A stretch of 64,000 bases of DNA from contig JALGSU010000008.1 in assembly GCA_029821735.1 (NCBI GenBank), positions 248,001 through 312,000 on the forward strand. Reading direction: 5' to 3'. Shown here in pieces: positions 35,515 to 44,082 of the stretch. The position numbers and the translations under genes were made by a program. Each line of letters starts with the position of its first letter. Position 1 is the stretch's first letter. A model generated the notes under the pieces. That model was not told where the DNA came from. It made no database searches and saw nothing but the letters and a program-made list of their open reading frames with translations. This DNA comes from Candidatus Zipacnadia bacterium. Its GTDB lineage: Bacteria; Armatimonadota; Zipacnadia; Zipacnadales; UBA5352.

Positions 35515-36567
35515 TCAGTCGCCCAGTATTTCGCGCAGCGCCCCGCACACCTGCTCGGTGTCCTCCACCGTGACCTGCCAGTGCGTGACGAAGCGAATGC
35601 GCGTATCGTCCTTATGAATCGCCAGCACATCATACTCGCCCAGCCGCTCACACAGGCTCGGCGCGTCGATATCCTCGCGCTCCACCGAGAAGTTCAGCAG
35701 GTTCGTCTGCACACTCCCCATATCCACACTCACGCCCGGCAGCGCCACCAGTGTCTCCGCGATCGTCCGCGCATTCACGTGGTCCTGCGCCAGGCGCCCC
35801 GGTCCCTTCTCAAGCGCAATCCGCGCCGGCGCCGCAATGACTCCGGCCTGCCGCATCCCCCCACCCACCGCCTTGCGCAGTTCCCGACACCGGTCGATGA
35901 CGCTCTGCGTGCTGCAGATCATCGAGCCAACCGGTGCGCCCAGGCCCTTCGAGAAGCAGAACTGCACGCTGTCCACCGGCGCCACCAGGTCCTGCACACT
36001 CGCCCCCTGCGCCACTGCTGCGTTGAATATCCGCGCGCCATCCAGATGCACTCTTGCTCCGCCCTCGCGCGCCACATCCGCCAGCGCCTGCGTCCGCTCC
36101 ACCGAGAGCACCGTCCCGCCCGCGATATTGTGGCTGTTCTCCAGTTCCAGCATCCCCGTGCGCCGCGTATGGATGTTGCTGCCATCGTGCATGAGCGCCT
36201 TGACCTGCTCAGGCGCCATGACCCCGCGTTCACCGTCCGCGCAACGCACCATCAGCCCGCATATCTGTGATACGCCACTGGCTTCGTAGTTGTAGATATG
36301 GTTGCCGCGCTCGACAATGATCTCTTCCCCCGGCTGCGTCTGCGCCCACATCGCCAGCAAGTTCCCCATCGACCCCGACACCACGAACAGCCCCGCCTCC
36401 TTGCCCATTGCCTCCGCCGACTGCTCCTCCAGGGCATTCACGGTCGGATCCTCGCCGCTCACGTCATCGCCGACCACCGCTTCGGCCATCGCCTGCCGCA
36501 TTTCCTCGTCCGGCACGGTCTTCGTGTCGCTGCGCAGGTCAATCTTGCCTGTCCCTGGAGTGCTCAA
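35515..36567 (-). CDS. ltaE: Low-specificity L-threonine aldolase
   Basis: The 350-residue PLP enzyme begins 'IDLRSDTKTVPDEEMRQAM' and contains 'GDDVSGEDPTVNALE', 'RGNHIYNYEASGVSQI' and the PLP-Lys motif 'QFCFSKGLGAPVGSM', all conserved in fold-type I threonine aldolases. It splits L-threonine or L-allo-threonine to glycine and acetaldehyde. The start is a TTG about 10 nt after AAGGAG. It is the first gene of a long overlapping minus-strand operon; a terminator separates it from the genes upstream. Confidence 0.9.
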   Translation of the reverse strand: MSTPGTGKIDLRSDTKTVPDEEMRQAMAEAVVGDDVSGEDPTVNALEEQSAEAMGKEAGLFVVSGSMGNLLAMWAQTQPGEEIIVERGNHIYNYEASGVSQICGLMVRCADGERGVMAPEQVKALMHDGSNIHTRRTGMLELENSHNIAGGTVLSVERTQALADVAREGGARVHLDGARIFNAAVAQGASVQDLVAPVDSVQFCFSKGLGAPVGSMICSTQSVIDRCRELRKAVGGGMRQAGVIAAPARIALEKGPGRLAQDHVNARTIAETLVALPGVSVDMGSVQTNLLNFSVEREDIDAPSLCERLGEYDVLAIHKDDTRIRFVTHWQVTVEDTEQVCGALREILGD

Positions 36568-36600
36568 TTGCTTCGCTCTCCTTTGCTGACTGTCATGTGA

Positions 36601-36631
36601 AACGGCCGCGGAAGTCGTCTCCGCGGCCGTT
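36601..36631 (-). terminator. Hairpin terminator
   Basis: A perfect 12-bp stem (AACGGCCGCGGA / TCCGCGGCCGTT) with a 7-nt loop downstream of the minus-strand gene ending at 36651. Confidence 0.75.
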
Positions 36632-36650
36632 GGATCATATCATTTCTTCT

Positions 36651-37298
36651 CTATATCTTCCGTGGTCGCAATCGTGCGCGCTTGGTCAGATAGGAGATCA
36701 CTCTATACCCCACATACACCAGCACATACGCCAGCACCACAATCAGGTCCCAACGCCACGCTTCTGATGTCGCGTGGATCCTCACGTCCGGCTCCGACGC
36801 GCTCAGGATCCACGTGCAGCGACCGCCCGAGACCTCCGTCTTCGCTGGCGCCACGCCTGTGATCCGCCCCGGCATGATCAGCGTGTATTCCAGGCTTGTC
36901 CACGGCGCGGGCACGCGTTCCTTCTCCGTGCCATACGTGAAATCAACCGTGATTCGCTCCGAGAACTCATACGTCGTCTTCAGCGACAGCGGTGCCCGCA
37001 CGAAATCCATCACCTGGGCATCCACCTCGTCCAATGCCCCCAGGTTTGCCACCTGACTGCTCCGCGAGATATGCACCCGGTTGTTGCTCACGTGCATGCC
37101 GTCGCTGTTGTACCCCCGCGACGTGTCTCGCGTCCACTGCAGCAGTTGTCGCTGCAGTGATACGTCGCCGGAGGTCTGAATGGTCCTCACGCCCGACGCG
37201 TCCTGATACATCCGCGTCTTCATTTCAACGCGGTCGCTGTTGAACAACAGCACGAACGGTATCGCCGCCAGCAGGGAGGTACGCAGTCCCGCCTTCAC
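36651..37298 (-). CDS. Membrane-anchored hypothetical protein, LppM/DUF3153-like
   Basis: The 215-residue product has an N-terminal signal or anchor ('TSLLAAIPFVLLFNS'), a beta-rich outer region beginning with 'VEMKTRMYQDASGVRTIQ', and a C-terminal membrane span ('WDLIVVLAYVLVYVGYRVIS') with a basic tail. The layout and the first strand resemble LppM/DUF3153 proteins, but this is tentative. The GTG start has AAGGAG about 10 nt upstream and lies 22 nt after the LapA-like gene, so the two probably form one operon. Confidence 0.6.
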   Translation of the reverse strand: MKAGLRTSLLAAIPFVLLFNSDRVEMKTRMYQDASGVRTIQTSGDVSLQRQLLQWTRDTSRGYNSDGMHVSNNRVHISRSSQVANLGALDEVDAQVMDFVRAPLSLKTTYEFSERITVDFTYGTEKERVPAPWTSLEYTLIMPGRITGVAPAKTEVSGGRCTWILSASEPDVRIHATSEAWRWDLIVVLAYVLVYVGYRVISYLTKRARLRPRKI

Positions 37299-37320
37299 AG
37301 CGAGATCATCTCCTTGACGC

Positions 37321-37863
37321 TCAGATCAACTCTCCGCCCTGCTCATCGTCCTCGTCCAGATCAACGGGTTCCTCGAACGCCACCGAGTCCACGTCATCCC
37401 CGGTGTCTTCCCCGGTGTCCTCGTCGGCGAGTTCCCCGGCCTCCTCGACACTCTCGGGGGCCACGCTGCCATGCTTCGCCTTCTTCCGTCGCCGCTCCCA
37501 CGCCACGGTGCACAGCACGCCCAGCGCGAAGAACAGCCCGAAGGCTATCGCTTTGGGCATATCCAGATACCACCCGAAAATATTCAGGCGGACCGGGGCC
37601 CAGTTCCGGGCTACCAGAATGATGGCGATCAGAACCAGCAGGCCGTAGCTGACCATCTTCCAGTCCAGCGTGGGCAGCCGCAGTTCCGACAGCGGAGCCA
37701 CGATCGCGTCCGCGGTCCGGCCCACCACGCCGCGTCGGTGTGCGGTCGCTACACGGCTCTTGCGGGCTTGCTTCTGACCTTCGGGGGTTTCAGCGCCGAG
37801 CTTAGCCTCTTCAGGCACTGTACGCGCCTCCTTACCCACATGGGGTTGCTCAGTCGCTGGCAT
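37321..37863 (-). CDS. LapA-domain-like membrane protein
   Basis: From the ATG at 37863 (AAGGTGG 8 nt upstream) the product is 180 residues; a GTG at 37875 is possible. A basic N-terminal region is followed by two spans ('MVSYGLLVLIAIILVARNW' and 'AIAFGLFFALGVLCTVAWE') separated by 'APVRLNIFGWYLDMP', the arrangement of the LapA/DUF1049 domain. The C-terminal 50 residues are strongly acidic. LapA proteins work with LapB in lipopolysaccharide homeostasis in enterobacteria; here the role is only suggested. Confidence 0.65.
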   Translation of the reverse strand: MPATEQPHVGKEARTVPEEAKLGAETPEGQKQARKSRVATAHRRGVVGRTADAIVAPLSELRLPTLDWKMVSYGLLVLIAIILVARNWAPVRLNIFGWYLDMPKAIAFGLFFALGVLCTVAWERRRKKAKHGSVAPESVEEAGELADEDTGEDTGDDVDSVAFEEPVDLDEDDEQGGELI

Positions 37864-38008
37864 TATAGGGGCCACCTTGCTGCACTGTCAAGCACGCACC
37901 CATTCCACCCTCAAGACCCCAGCAGCCGCACCGGATACGGAGGCGCTGCGCCCTCCCGTGGCGAATTGCCGTCTGCCCAACCCACTTCCCGCAACTGGGA
38001 GCCCGCCC

Positions 38009-39115
38009 ATGACTTCACGTGAGCGCATGATGGCCGCATTCCGTCTCGAGCCCGTCGATCACTTCCCCATCCAGATACGAGGCGTCCGCTTCTGGGATGA
38101 CGACTGGTGCGCGACTCGCGACGCCAGCTATGGACCCGTCATCGAGGCCGTCCGCGAACACGGTGACATCGAGCTTGGCTGGGGACTCGGCGGCGGAATG
38201 TTGCTCACCGCATCGCCCGAACTCACCACCACCACTGAAACCATCGACGAGGGCGACTGGATCCGCCACATCACCACCATCCACGCGCCCGCTGGCGACA
38301 TGACTTCGGTCCGCTTGAACAGCACGCGCGGCCTCCCCGGTCTGGCGATGGAGTTCCCCGTCAAGACCCTCGAGGACGTCGAGAAGGTCCTCTCCGTCCC
38401 CTACGTCCCACACCAGCCCGATTGCGCCAGCTTCTTCGCAGCCGACGAGGCGCTCGGCGATCGCGGCATCGTCATGTGCTCTGTCCCGCTTCCCATCACG
38501 ACCATCCACGCACTCATGGGCACCGACACCCTTGCCATCTGGTCCATCACTGAGCGCGACGTAATCCACCGCCTCACCGACGTCTTCGTGCAGCGCTCCC
38601 TCGACATCCTCAACTGGGGCCTGTCGCAGGGCGTCGGCCCTGTCTTTAGCACGCTTGGCGAGGAGTATCTTGCCCCACCGCTCGCTGGCCCGCGCGACTT
38701 CCACGACTTCGTCACCACGCCCGGCATCGCTCTCGGCAACCGCATCCACGAGGCCGGTTGCCTGCGCCACATTCACTCCCACGGCTCCATTGCCGCCATT
38801 CTCGAAGATTACATCGAGATGGGCGCTGACTGCCTGCATCCCATCGAGGCCCCGCCTCTCGGCGACATGCCCTTCGACGAGGCCAAGCGCCTGGTCGGCG
38901 ACCGCGTCTGCCTCGAGGGCAACATTCAGATCGGCGACGTCTACCACGATCCCACCGATGTCCTCGTCGAGAAGGTCAAGCGCACCTGTGAGATCGGGGC
39001 GCCGGGCGGTGGCTTCATCCTCTGCCCCACCGCGTCCCCGCACACTGCGGTGCTCACAGACCAGACGGTGCGCAACTACGTGGCAATGGTCGAAACCGCC
39101 GCCTCCATGTGGTAG
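38009..39115 (+). CDS. UroD-like methyltransferase family protein
   Basis: The ATG at 38009 (GGGAGC upstream) gives 368 residues beginning 'TSRERMMAAFRLEPVDHFP', the standard opening of uroporphyrinogen decarboxylase-like proteins. The barrel carries 'CLRHIHSHGSIAAILEDY' and 'GADCLHPIEAPPLGDM', the His/Cys region where MtaA/CmuA-type relatives bind zinc, rather than the Arg/Asp pocket of true HemE. Such proteins move methyl groups to or from corrinoids or act on unknown substrates. No corrinoid protein is adjacent. A second relative is at 62853-63980. Confidence 0.78.
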   Translation: MTSRERMMAAFRLEPVDHFPIQIRGVRFWDDDWCATRDASYGPVIEAVREHGDIELGWGLGGGMLLTASPELTTTTETIDEGDWIRHITTIHAPAGDMTSVRLNSTRGLPGLAMEFPVKTLEDVEKVLSVPYVPHQPDCASFFAADEALGDRGIVMCSVPLPITTIHALMGTDTLAIWSITERDVIHRLTDVFVQRSLDILNWGLSQGVGPVFSTLGEEYLAPPLAGPRDFHDFVTTPGIALGNRIHEAGCLRHIHSHGSIAAILEDYIEMGADCLHPIEAPPLGDMPFDEAKRLVGDRVCLEGNIQIGDVYHDPTDVLVEKVKRTCEIGAPGGGFILCPTASPHTAVLTDQTVRNYVAMVETAASMW

Positions 39116-39138
39116 CACATACTCCCGGTACACCAAAC

Positions 39139-39160
39139 GGGCCGCCCATCAGGGCGGCCC
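39139..39160 (+). terminator. Hairpin terminator
   Basis: A 9-bp perfect stem (GGGCCGCCC / GGGCGGCCC) with an ATCA loop, 23 nt after the UroD-like stop. Confidence 0.7.
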
Positions 39161-39176
39161 GCCGTTGCCTTCGCTG

Positions 39177-39300
39177 CCGTTTCTGCTGTTCGCCGTCCGC
39201 TGCTTGTCCCCCATAGCTTCAGCGAAGGGGGATCGTTTCTGCCTTGCGCCGTTCCCCTTTGCCTTTTGCCCATTCCCATTTGCCGCCGTTCTTGCCTTAC
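39177..39300. repeat. Intergenic mosaic: RTA/GAA hairpin plus pyrimidine-rich repeat
   Basis: TCCCCC-ATA-GCTTCAGC-GAA-GGGGGA (39208-39233) is followed by a C/T-rich stretch with GCCGTT, CCCATTCCC and GCCGCCGTT blocks that runs up to the stop codon of the minus-strand PDZ gene. Confidence 0.75.
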
Positions 39301-40191
39301 CTACCCTTCCGGCGCTGGCTGCATCCTCATCTGTATCCGCGGCAGGGCCTGCATCATCCGCTCCATCCGTTCCTTCTCCTCATCACTCCGCAGATCCATC
39401 GCCGCCAGCTCCACCATATCCTCAACCCGGAACTGGTGGAGCATATAGCCACGCAGCGCGTACAGGTATGGCCCCATGAGCTCCAGCTTGCCGCCAGCCA
39501 CCCCCGGCATACGCCAGCTGCGCCCCTCCGCCATATTCAGTTCCTCCTCAGTGCGCAGGTCCCGCTCCCACACCAGCGCCATCCCCTCGGCCGCGAACTG
39601 GTGCAGCATATGCCCCCGCAGCACGAACACGTGCGTATCGGTAACCGCCATGTCCGCCTGCGCGTCACCGCCTCTGCCCCAGCCCGATGAACTGATCACG
39701 CGCATCTGGCCATCCTCGCCGCCCACCGCCACTGTGAAGTTCATCTGCCCGGCGGCGCCACCGGCCTCCTGCTCCTGCGCTACTCGCCCGATCCCCTCGG
39801 CTCGCTCGGCTGCCAGATCGTCCTGCCCCTCGAACTTCACTTCTCCGCGCGTGACGGTGATGTCCATCGGCGCATCCGCACCCTCACGCGTGACGGTCAG
39901 CACCACCTGCGTGCCCACTTCACCCCTGACCAGCCCGACCACGTCCACCAGGGGCATGCCCGCGAGCGCCGTTCCGTCCACATGCGTGACCACATCCCCG
40001 GCCTTCACTCCAGCCTTCTCCGCCGGTGCGTCCGGAATCAGCTTCTCGATCCGTACCGCTCTGCCGGCGTCAGTCTCGACCTGAATGAGCATCGCACCAA
40101 TCCCGATCATCCTGAAGTCTTCATCATCCGCCACGCACGCTCCCACCACGAGCACACTGACTGCCAGCACCCACACGACCCTTGCCACCAT
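39301..40191 (-). CDS. Secreted PDZ-domain protein
   Basis: The ATG at 40191 (GGGAGAGA upstream) opens a signal peptide ending in a lipobox-like 'LVVGACVADD', so the protein is exported and may be lipidated. A PDZ domain (about 30-120) follows, with 'IGIGAMLIQVETDAGRAVRI' and 'DAPAEKAGVKAGDVVTHVDG'. The remainder is a beta-propeller-like or beta-repeat region in which 'YALRGYMLHQF' echoes an earlier 'FVLRGHMLHQF', two related repeats of about 45 residues. No protease domain is present. It is probably an envelope scaffold protein of 296 residues. The 3' end abuts the pyrimidine-rich repeat. Confidence 0.72.
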   Translation of the reverse strand: MVARVVWVLAVSVLVVGACVADDEDFRMIGIGAMLIQVETDAGRAVRIEKLIPDAPAEKAGVKAGDVVTHVDGTALAGMPLVDVVGLVRGEVGTQVVLTVTREGADAPMDITVTRGEVKFEGQDDLAAERAEGIGRVAQEQEAGGAAGQMNFTVAVGGEDGQMRVISSSGWGRGGDAQADMAVTDTHVFVLRGHMLHQFAAEGMALVWERDLRTEEELNMAEGRSWRMPGVAGGKLELMGPYLYALRGYMLHQFRVEDMVELAAMDLRSDEEKERMERMMQALPRIQMRMQPAPEG

Positions 40192-40207
40192 CGTCTCTCC
40201 CACCTCT

Positions 40208-40275
40208 CGAGCCCGACGAATGTCGGGCGAAGATCGTCCGTAGCTCGGCGTCATTTGCCGAGCGGAGGAGGACCC
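40208..40275. repeat. Hairpin pair of the RTA/GAA family, variant form
   Basis: CCCGAC-GAAT-GTCGGG (40212-40227) precedes TCC-GTA-GCTCGGC-(7 nt)-GCCGAGC-GGA-GGA (40237-40269). The inner 7-bp stem is identical to that at 50361-50381. It sits in the 91-nt gap between two minus-strand genes. Confidence 0.65.
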
Positions 40276-40282
40276 GCCGTTC

Positions 40283-41071
40283 TTACCCCACAACGTCCTT
40301 CAGATACTCCAGGTTGGCCTTCCCAGCAGCCGCCGGGTCATCCGTCGGCGGCGTCTCCAGAACCAGCCAGCCGTCGTAGCCAAGCTCCCGCGCTTTGGCG
40401 ATACACGCCGGGATATCCACCTTACCCTCGCCCAGCAGATCGCCCTCAAAGTCCTTGATGTGGATGATGGCCATCATGTCGCCGAGCAGGTCCATCTCCG
40501 CCATCGTGTCGAATCCGAAGTTGCACGAGTTGCCTATGTCGAAGTACGTCTTCACGTGCGAGCTGCCCACGCCGTCCGCCAGCGCCTTGATCTCTTCGGC
40601 AGACTTGCCAACACCGCGCCCCACGTTCTCCAGGCAGATCGTCACGTCTGCGGCCTCGGCCTGTGGTGCCAGCGCCTTGATCTCGCGAATCCAGCGCGCC
40701 ACTTGCTCCTCATGCGTCACTGTCTCGTCTTCGGAGGGCGTGATCGGTACCAGGAACCACTTCGCACCGACTGCCGCGCACGCTTCGATGCCCTGCGAGA
40801 TCAGGTACTGCGCACGCGCCAGCTTCTCCGGATCGGTTGCCGCCGGGCTTGTCGCCCACAGTGCGCCCACGCACATCGACGGCACGGCCACGCCCGTCTC
40901 CGCCATGTACTGCTTTACCTGCTCGCGGCCCTCAGCCGTCGAGAACAGTGTCTCCTCGTAGTCCGCCGCCACCTCGAACTCCAGCCCGTCATACCCAAGT
41001 TCCGCGGCCATCGCGAATGCGTCGGACATCTCCGGATTGCCCAGCGAGCCCTGCCTTATACCGATCTTCAT
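40283..41071 (-). CDS. Sugar phosphate isomerase/epimerase (xylose isomerase-like TIM barrel)
   Basis: The ATG at 41071 has GGGAGA upstream; the 262-residue product begins 'MKIGIRQGSLGNPEMSDAF' and follows the AP-endonuclease-2/xylose-isomerase-like barrel: 'GYDGLEFEVAADYEE', 'VTICLENVGRGVGKS' (metal Glu), 'VKTYFDIGNSCNFGF' (Asp), 'MAIIHIKDFEGDLLGEGK' (His, Asp). These enzymes isomerise or epimerise sugars such as hydroxypyruvate-like or keto-sugars with a divalent metal. Single gene, with terminator-like DNA upstream. The exact sugar is unknown. Confidence 0.83.
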   Translation of the reverse strand: MKIGIRQGSLGNPEMSDAFAMAAELGYDGLEFEVAADYEETLFSTAEGREQVKQYMAETGVAVPSMCVGALWATSPAATDPEKLARAQYLISQGIEACAAVGAKWFLVPITPSEDETVTHEEQVARWIREIKALAPQAEAADVTICLENVGRGVGKSAEEIKALADGVGSSHVKTYFDIGNSCNFGFDTMAEMDLLGDMMAIIHIKDFEGDLLGEGKVDIPACIAKARELGYDGWLVLETPPTDDPAAAGKANLEYLKDVVG

Positions 41072-41114
41072 CTGAGTTTCTCCCTTTGTGTGCATTGTCA
41101 TCGGTACACTGAAT

Positions 41115-41148
41115 GAAGTCTGATGCGCGTTGTCGCGCATCAGACTTC
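41115..41148 (-). terminator. Hairpin terminator of the stomatin gene
   Basis: A perfect 15-bp stem (GAAGTCTGATGCGCG / CGCGCATCAGACTTC) with a TTGT loop lies 24 nt past the minus-strand stop at 41172. Confidence 0.85.
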
Positions 41149-41171
41149 GGTTCGTACTATTTTCGCAACCC

Positions 41172-42125
41172 TCAGGCCGGGTCAGCCGGCCCTGCCGACT
41201 GCTTGCCCTCCTCGAAGGCGTCGCCGATTGCCGCGATACCCGCCAGCACGCCGGTCGCCTCCATCGGCAGGAAGATCTTCGTGGCCTGCCCGTTCGCCAT
41301 GCGCTGCAGCGTCTCTAGGTACTTGACCGCCAGCAGATCATGGGTCGGATTGCCCTTGTGTATCGCCGCGAAGACCGTCTCGATGGCCTGCGCTTCACCT
41401 TCAGCCACCGTCAGTTCGCGGAACCGGTCGGCGTCCGCCACTTCTCGGATAGCCTGCGCCTGGCCTTCAGCATCCAGAATCTGCGCCTGTCGTCGACCCT
41501 CTGCGTCCAGGATCTGCGACTGCCTGCGGCCCTCGGCCTCCAGAATCTGCGACTGCCGCACACCCTCCGCTTCCAGGATCGATGCCCGCTTGTCACGCTC
41601 GGCCTTCATCTGCCGGCTCATCGCCTCTGTGATGTCCCGCGGCGGATCGATCCGCTGCAACTCAACTCGCGTCACCCGCACGCCCCACTTGTCAGTGGCG
41701 TCGTCCAGTATCGCCCGGAGCTGCGCGTTGATTGTCTCGCGCGAAGTCAGCGTTTCATCAAGCTCCATGTCGCCGACCACGTTTCGCAGGTTGGTCTGCG
41801 CCAGCTTCATCGCAGCCAGGCGGAAGTCAGTCACGTTGTATGACCGCCGGAACGGGTCGGTCACCTCGAAGTAGATCACCGCGTCCACGGTCACCACCGC
41901 GTTGTCTTCCGTGATGACCTCCTGCGGCGTGACATCCAGGACTGTTTCGCGCATATCCACCCGCGTCAGCGTGTCAACGAACGGGAAGATCATCTTGAGC
42001 CCTGGTTCTGCCGTGTACTTGTACTTCCCGAAAGTCGCCACCACGCCACGCTCATATTGTTTGACGATGAAAACCGCCTGGCTCACGAATATCACAGCCA
42101 GTATGCCGAGAACTACCCACAGCAT
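41172..42125 (-). CDS. SPFH/stomatin-like membrane protein with hendecad repeats
   Basis: The 317-residue protein has an N-terminal membrane segment ('[20 protein letters not shown]'), then an SPFH domain ('[15 protein letters not shown]', '[19 protein letters not shown]', '[18 protein letters not shown]'). A coiled-coil arm from about 165 includes four near-perfect 11-residue repeats of the form [11 protein letters not shown]. The tail has '[19 protein letters not shown]', usual for bacterial QmcA/stomatin relatives. It would oligomerise at the inner membrane and pair with the NfeD protein encoded just upstream (57 nt), the usual stomatin-NfeD operon. Confidence 0.9.
   Translation of the reverse strand: MLWVVLGILAVIFVSQAVFIVKQYERGVVATFGKYKYTAEPGLKMIFPFVDTLTRVDMRETVLDVTPQEVITEDNAVVTVDAVIYFEVTDPFRRSYNVTDFRLAAMKLAQTNLRNVVGDMELDETLTSRETINAQLRAILDDATDKWGVRVTRVELQRIDPPRDITEAMSRQMKAERDKRASILEAEGVRQSQILEAEGRRQSQILDAEGRRQAQILDAEGQAQAIREVADADRFRELTVAEGEAQAIETVFAAIHKGNPTHDLLAVKYLETLQRMANGQATKIFLPMEATGVLAGIAAIGDAFEEGKQSAGPADPA
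41460..41592 (-). repeat. 33-bp coding repeat, four copies
   Basis: Four consecutive 33-bp units, each starting TCCAG(A/G)ATC on the plus strand, encode the 11-residue hendecads of the stomatin-like coiled coil. Confidence 0.75.
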
Positions 42126-42182
42126 GCTGTCCGACCTCCTTGAAGTCTACGCCTGTTGGGTATCATCGCACTGCGCGGCTGT

Positions 42183-42620
42183 CTAGCTCTCGCCCGCGAC
42201 CGCGCACACAATCAGTGTTGCTCCCTCAATAGCAGTGACGAGCACCTGCTCCTTTTCTTCATGTCGCGCGTCTGACCGTGCGCGCCACTCATCAGAGCCG
42301 ATACGCACTCGACCCGTATTCTCAATCGCGTCAACGGTCTCCAGCACGACCGCCTTCTGCCCCACGAGGCTGTCGACGTTCGACACCATGTCACCGGCCT
42401 TGTGCAGACGTTGCGCCAGAATCCTGCCAACATACAGCAGAATTGAGGTGCTCACCACGAACATCGCCCACGGCGCCCACATCACCCCGGGCGCCAACCA
42501 CCCAACCAGCCCTGCCATGAAGCAGCCACAGGCCACCCACAGCAGGAACATCGTCCCAGACAACAGCTCCAGGATCAACGTCCCGAGACCAACTGCCAAC
42601 CAGATCACATACGGCTCCAT
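42183..42620 (-). CDS. NfeD family membrane protein
   Basis: From the ATG at 42620 (GGAGGCGG upstream) the product is 145 residues: two to three spans ('VIWLAVGLGTLILELLSGTM', 'WVACGCFMAGLVGWLA', 'MFVVSTSILLYVGRI') followed by an OB-fold with 'VDSLVGQKAVVLETV' and 'GRVRIGSDEWRARS', the NfeD C-terminal domain signature. It lacks the N-terminal ClpP-like protease found in long NfeD forms. It partners the stomatin-like protein downstream. Confidence 0.88.
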   Translation of the reverse strand: MEPYVIWLAVGLGTLILELLSGTMFLLWVACGCFMAGLVGWLAPGVMWAPWAMFVVSTSILLYVGRILAQRLHKAGDMVSNVDSLVGQKAVVLETVDAIENTGRVRIGSDEWRARSDARHEEKEQVLVTAIEGATLIVCAVAGES

Positions 42621-42715
42621 CTTCCGCCTCCAGTACGACGATGGTGCACCAGAGCGGCGCATCTATATTACGCCCACCCGCCCCCCCCGGGCAAGCATAC
42701 TATACCGATTCTCTA

Positions 42716-42845
42716 CCCGCCGTTCCCCTGTGCCGTCCTCGCAGTTCGCCGTAGTCGTCGCTGCTTGCGTTTCTGTCGCTTCTGCCGTGTCTCTTTCGTC
42801 CCCGCCGTTCCCCCTTGCCCATTCCCCATTCCCTCTTGCCGCCGT
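42716..42845. repeat. Pyrimidine-rich intergenic repeat with G-quadruplex motif
   Basis: C/T-rich blocks (GCCGTTCCCC, TTTCTGTCGCTTCTGCC, GCCGCCGTT) end at the stop codon of the minus-strand gene at 42846. CCCCC-TTG-CCC-ATT-CCCC-ATT-CCC at 42810-42833 is a canonical four-run G-quadruplex motif on the minus strand. Confidence 0.75.
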
Positions 42846-43889
42846 TTAGAGCGTCTTCAATCTCGCATCGAGATTGCCTACGAACGCCAGCGCATAGGCC
42901 TGCAGGAACACGCTGAACGGCAGGAACACGCACTGGCTCAAGTAGCTGAGCACCACAAAGAACGCGCCCCCGCACACCACCAGCGCGGGCCCCACATAAA
43001 GCGCGATGCTCGGCGCGTCCATCCCCGTCGCCGCCGCCGCTGCCACCATACCCCCCGCGCTCAGCACCGCGGGCATCAGCAGCAGCATCATCGGCACGAT
43101 CATCAGCAGCCCCACGAACCCCACGCCCATCCCCACCGCGAGCCGCAGCAGGTAGTACACCACCACGTCCCAGAATCGCCCCCGCCACGCCTCCCGCACC
43201 ACCCGCCAACTCTCCCAGACCCCGCCTCCTGTGGCATACATCGCCGGCACCAGGAAGTCACGCGTCAGCGTCTGGATCAGCCCCATGCTGATCGCCGCCA
43301 GCACGATAAGCCCGATCACCAGCACCAGCCCGCCCACACCGATCGCCGCCAGGATCGCCTCGCCGCTCGCCACCCCCACGCCGCTGATCACGATCGGCAG
43401 GATCGCCAGCGCCCCCAGCAACGCCGGCACCAGCCCTACCACCAGATACCACAGCAGCAGCGACAGGCCCTGCCCCGAATGCTGCCCCCACGCCTGGCGG
43501 ATCGAGCGCTTCCCTCCCATCCGAACCGCGTCCACGAAGATGAACCGGAACACGCATCGGATGTAGAATATCGCGAACGTCACCACGATCCACAGGATCG
43601 CCAAGCCGATTATCAGCGCCAGCAGGCTCGCGATATTCTCACGCACGAACTCCATCGCGTGCTGCGCCCACTGAATCGCCTCGCCGCCTAAGCCCGGATC
43701 CTCCCCGCCAGGATTGGGCACATTCACGCTGCCGCCACCGCCACCCCCGCCCATGGGCGAGCCCAGCATGGCGATGAACGCGAGCTTCAGCCACAGGCTC
43801 AGATTGAACCTGCTAAAGAGCGTGGACCTTACATGCGCCCACGCCTGCCCTGCGCTGTCGATCACTACGGACCCGGGGGAGCTGCCCAT
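42846..43889 (-). CDS. Multi-span membrane protein of the DUF7544/GDPD-membrane type
   Basis: The product from the ATG at 43889 has 347 residues; a TTG at 43928 would add 13. After a short N-terminal helix region ('DSAGQAWAHVRSTLFSRFNL') there is a Gly-rich linker with eight Gly in a row, about six hydrophobic spans, and 'WESWRVVREAWRGRFWDVVV' between spans, which recurs in this family. Function unknown. It resembles the protein at 31422-32474 in layout. Divergent from the DapA-family gene. Confidence 0.68.
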   Translation of the reverse strand: MGSSPGSVVIDSAGQAWAHVRSTLFSRFNLSLWLKLAFIAMLGSPMGGGGGGGSVNVPNPGGEDPGLGGEAIQWAQHAMEFVRENIASLLALIIGLAILWIVVTFAIFYIRCVFRFIFVDAVRMGGKRSIRQAWGQHSGQGLSLLLWYLVVGLVPALLGALAILPIVISGVGVASGEAILAAIGVGGLVLVIGLIVLAAISMGLIQTLTRDFLVPAMYATGGGVWESWRVVREAWRGRFWDVVVYYLLRLAVGMGVGFVGLLMIVPMMLLLMPAVLSAGGMVAAAAATGMDAPSIALYVGPALVVCGGAFFVVLSYLSQCVFLPFSVFLQAYALAFVGNLDARLKTL

Positions 43890-44082
43890 CTGACCGGTCA
43901 CCGCCGCATCTTCTCGGAGATAGCACAATGGCTGATTTGACCCTATGATGCTCCGAATCCTGCTTGGGCGGTCAGGTCAGTGGCACGTGACTTGGGGGCG
44001 TGTCATCATCCTCCTTGACATGGCCTGCCGCACTGGCTATCCTGCCCGCAACTCAACAGCCCTTGTCAGGAGGCTGCCTGGT

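Noticed and set aside
38009..39115. Authentic uroporphyrinogen decarboxylase HemE
   Set aside because: His/Cys region resembles MtaA/CmuA-like proteins, typical HemE substrate residues are not seen, and no haem genes are adjacent.
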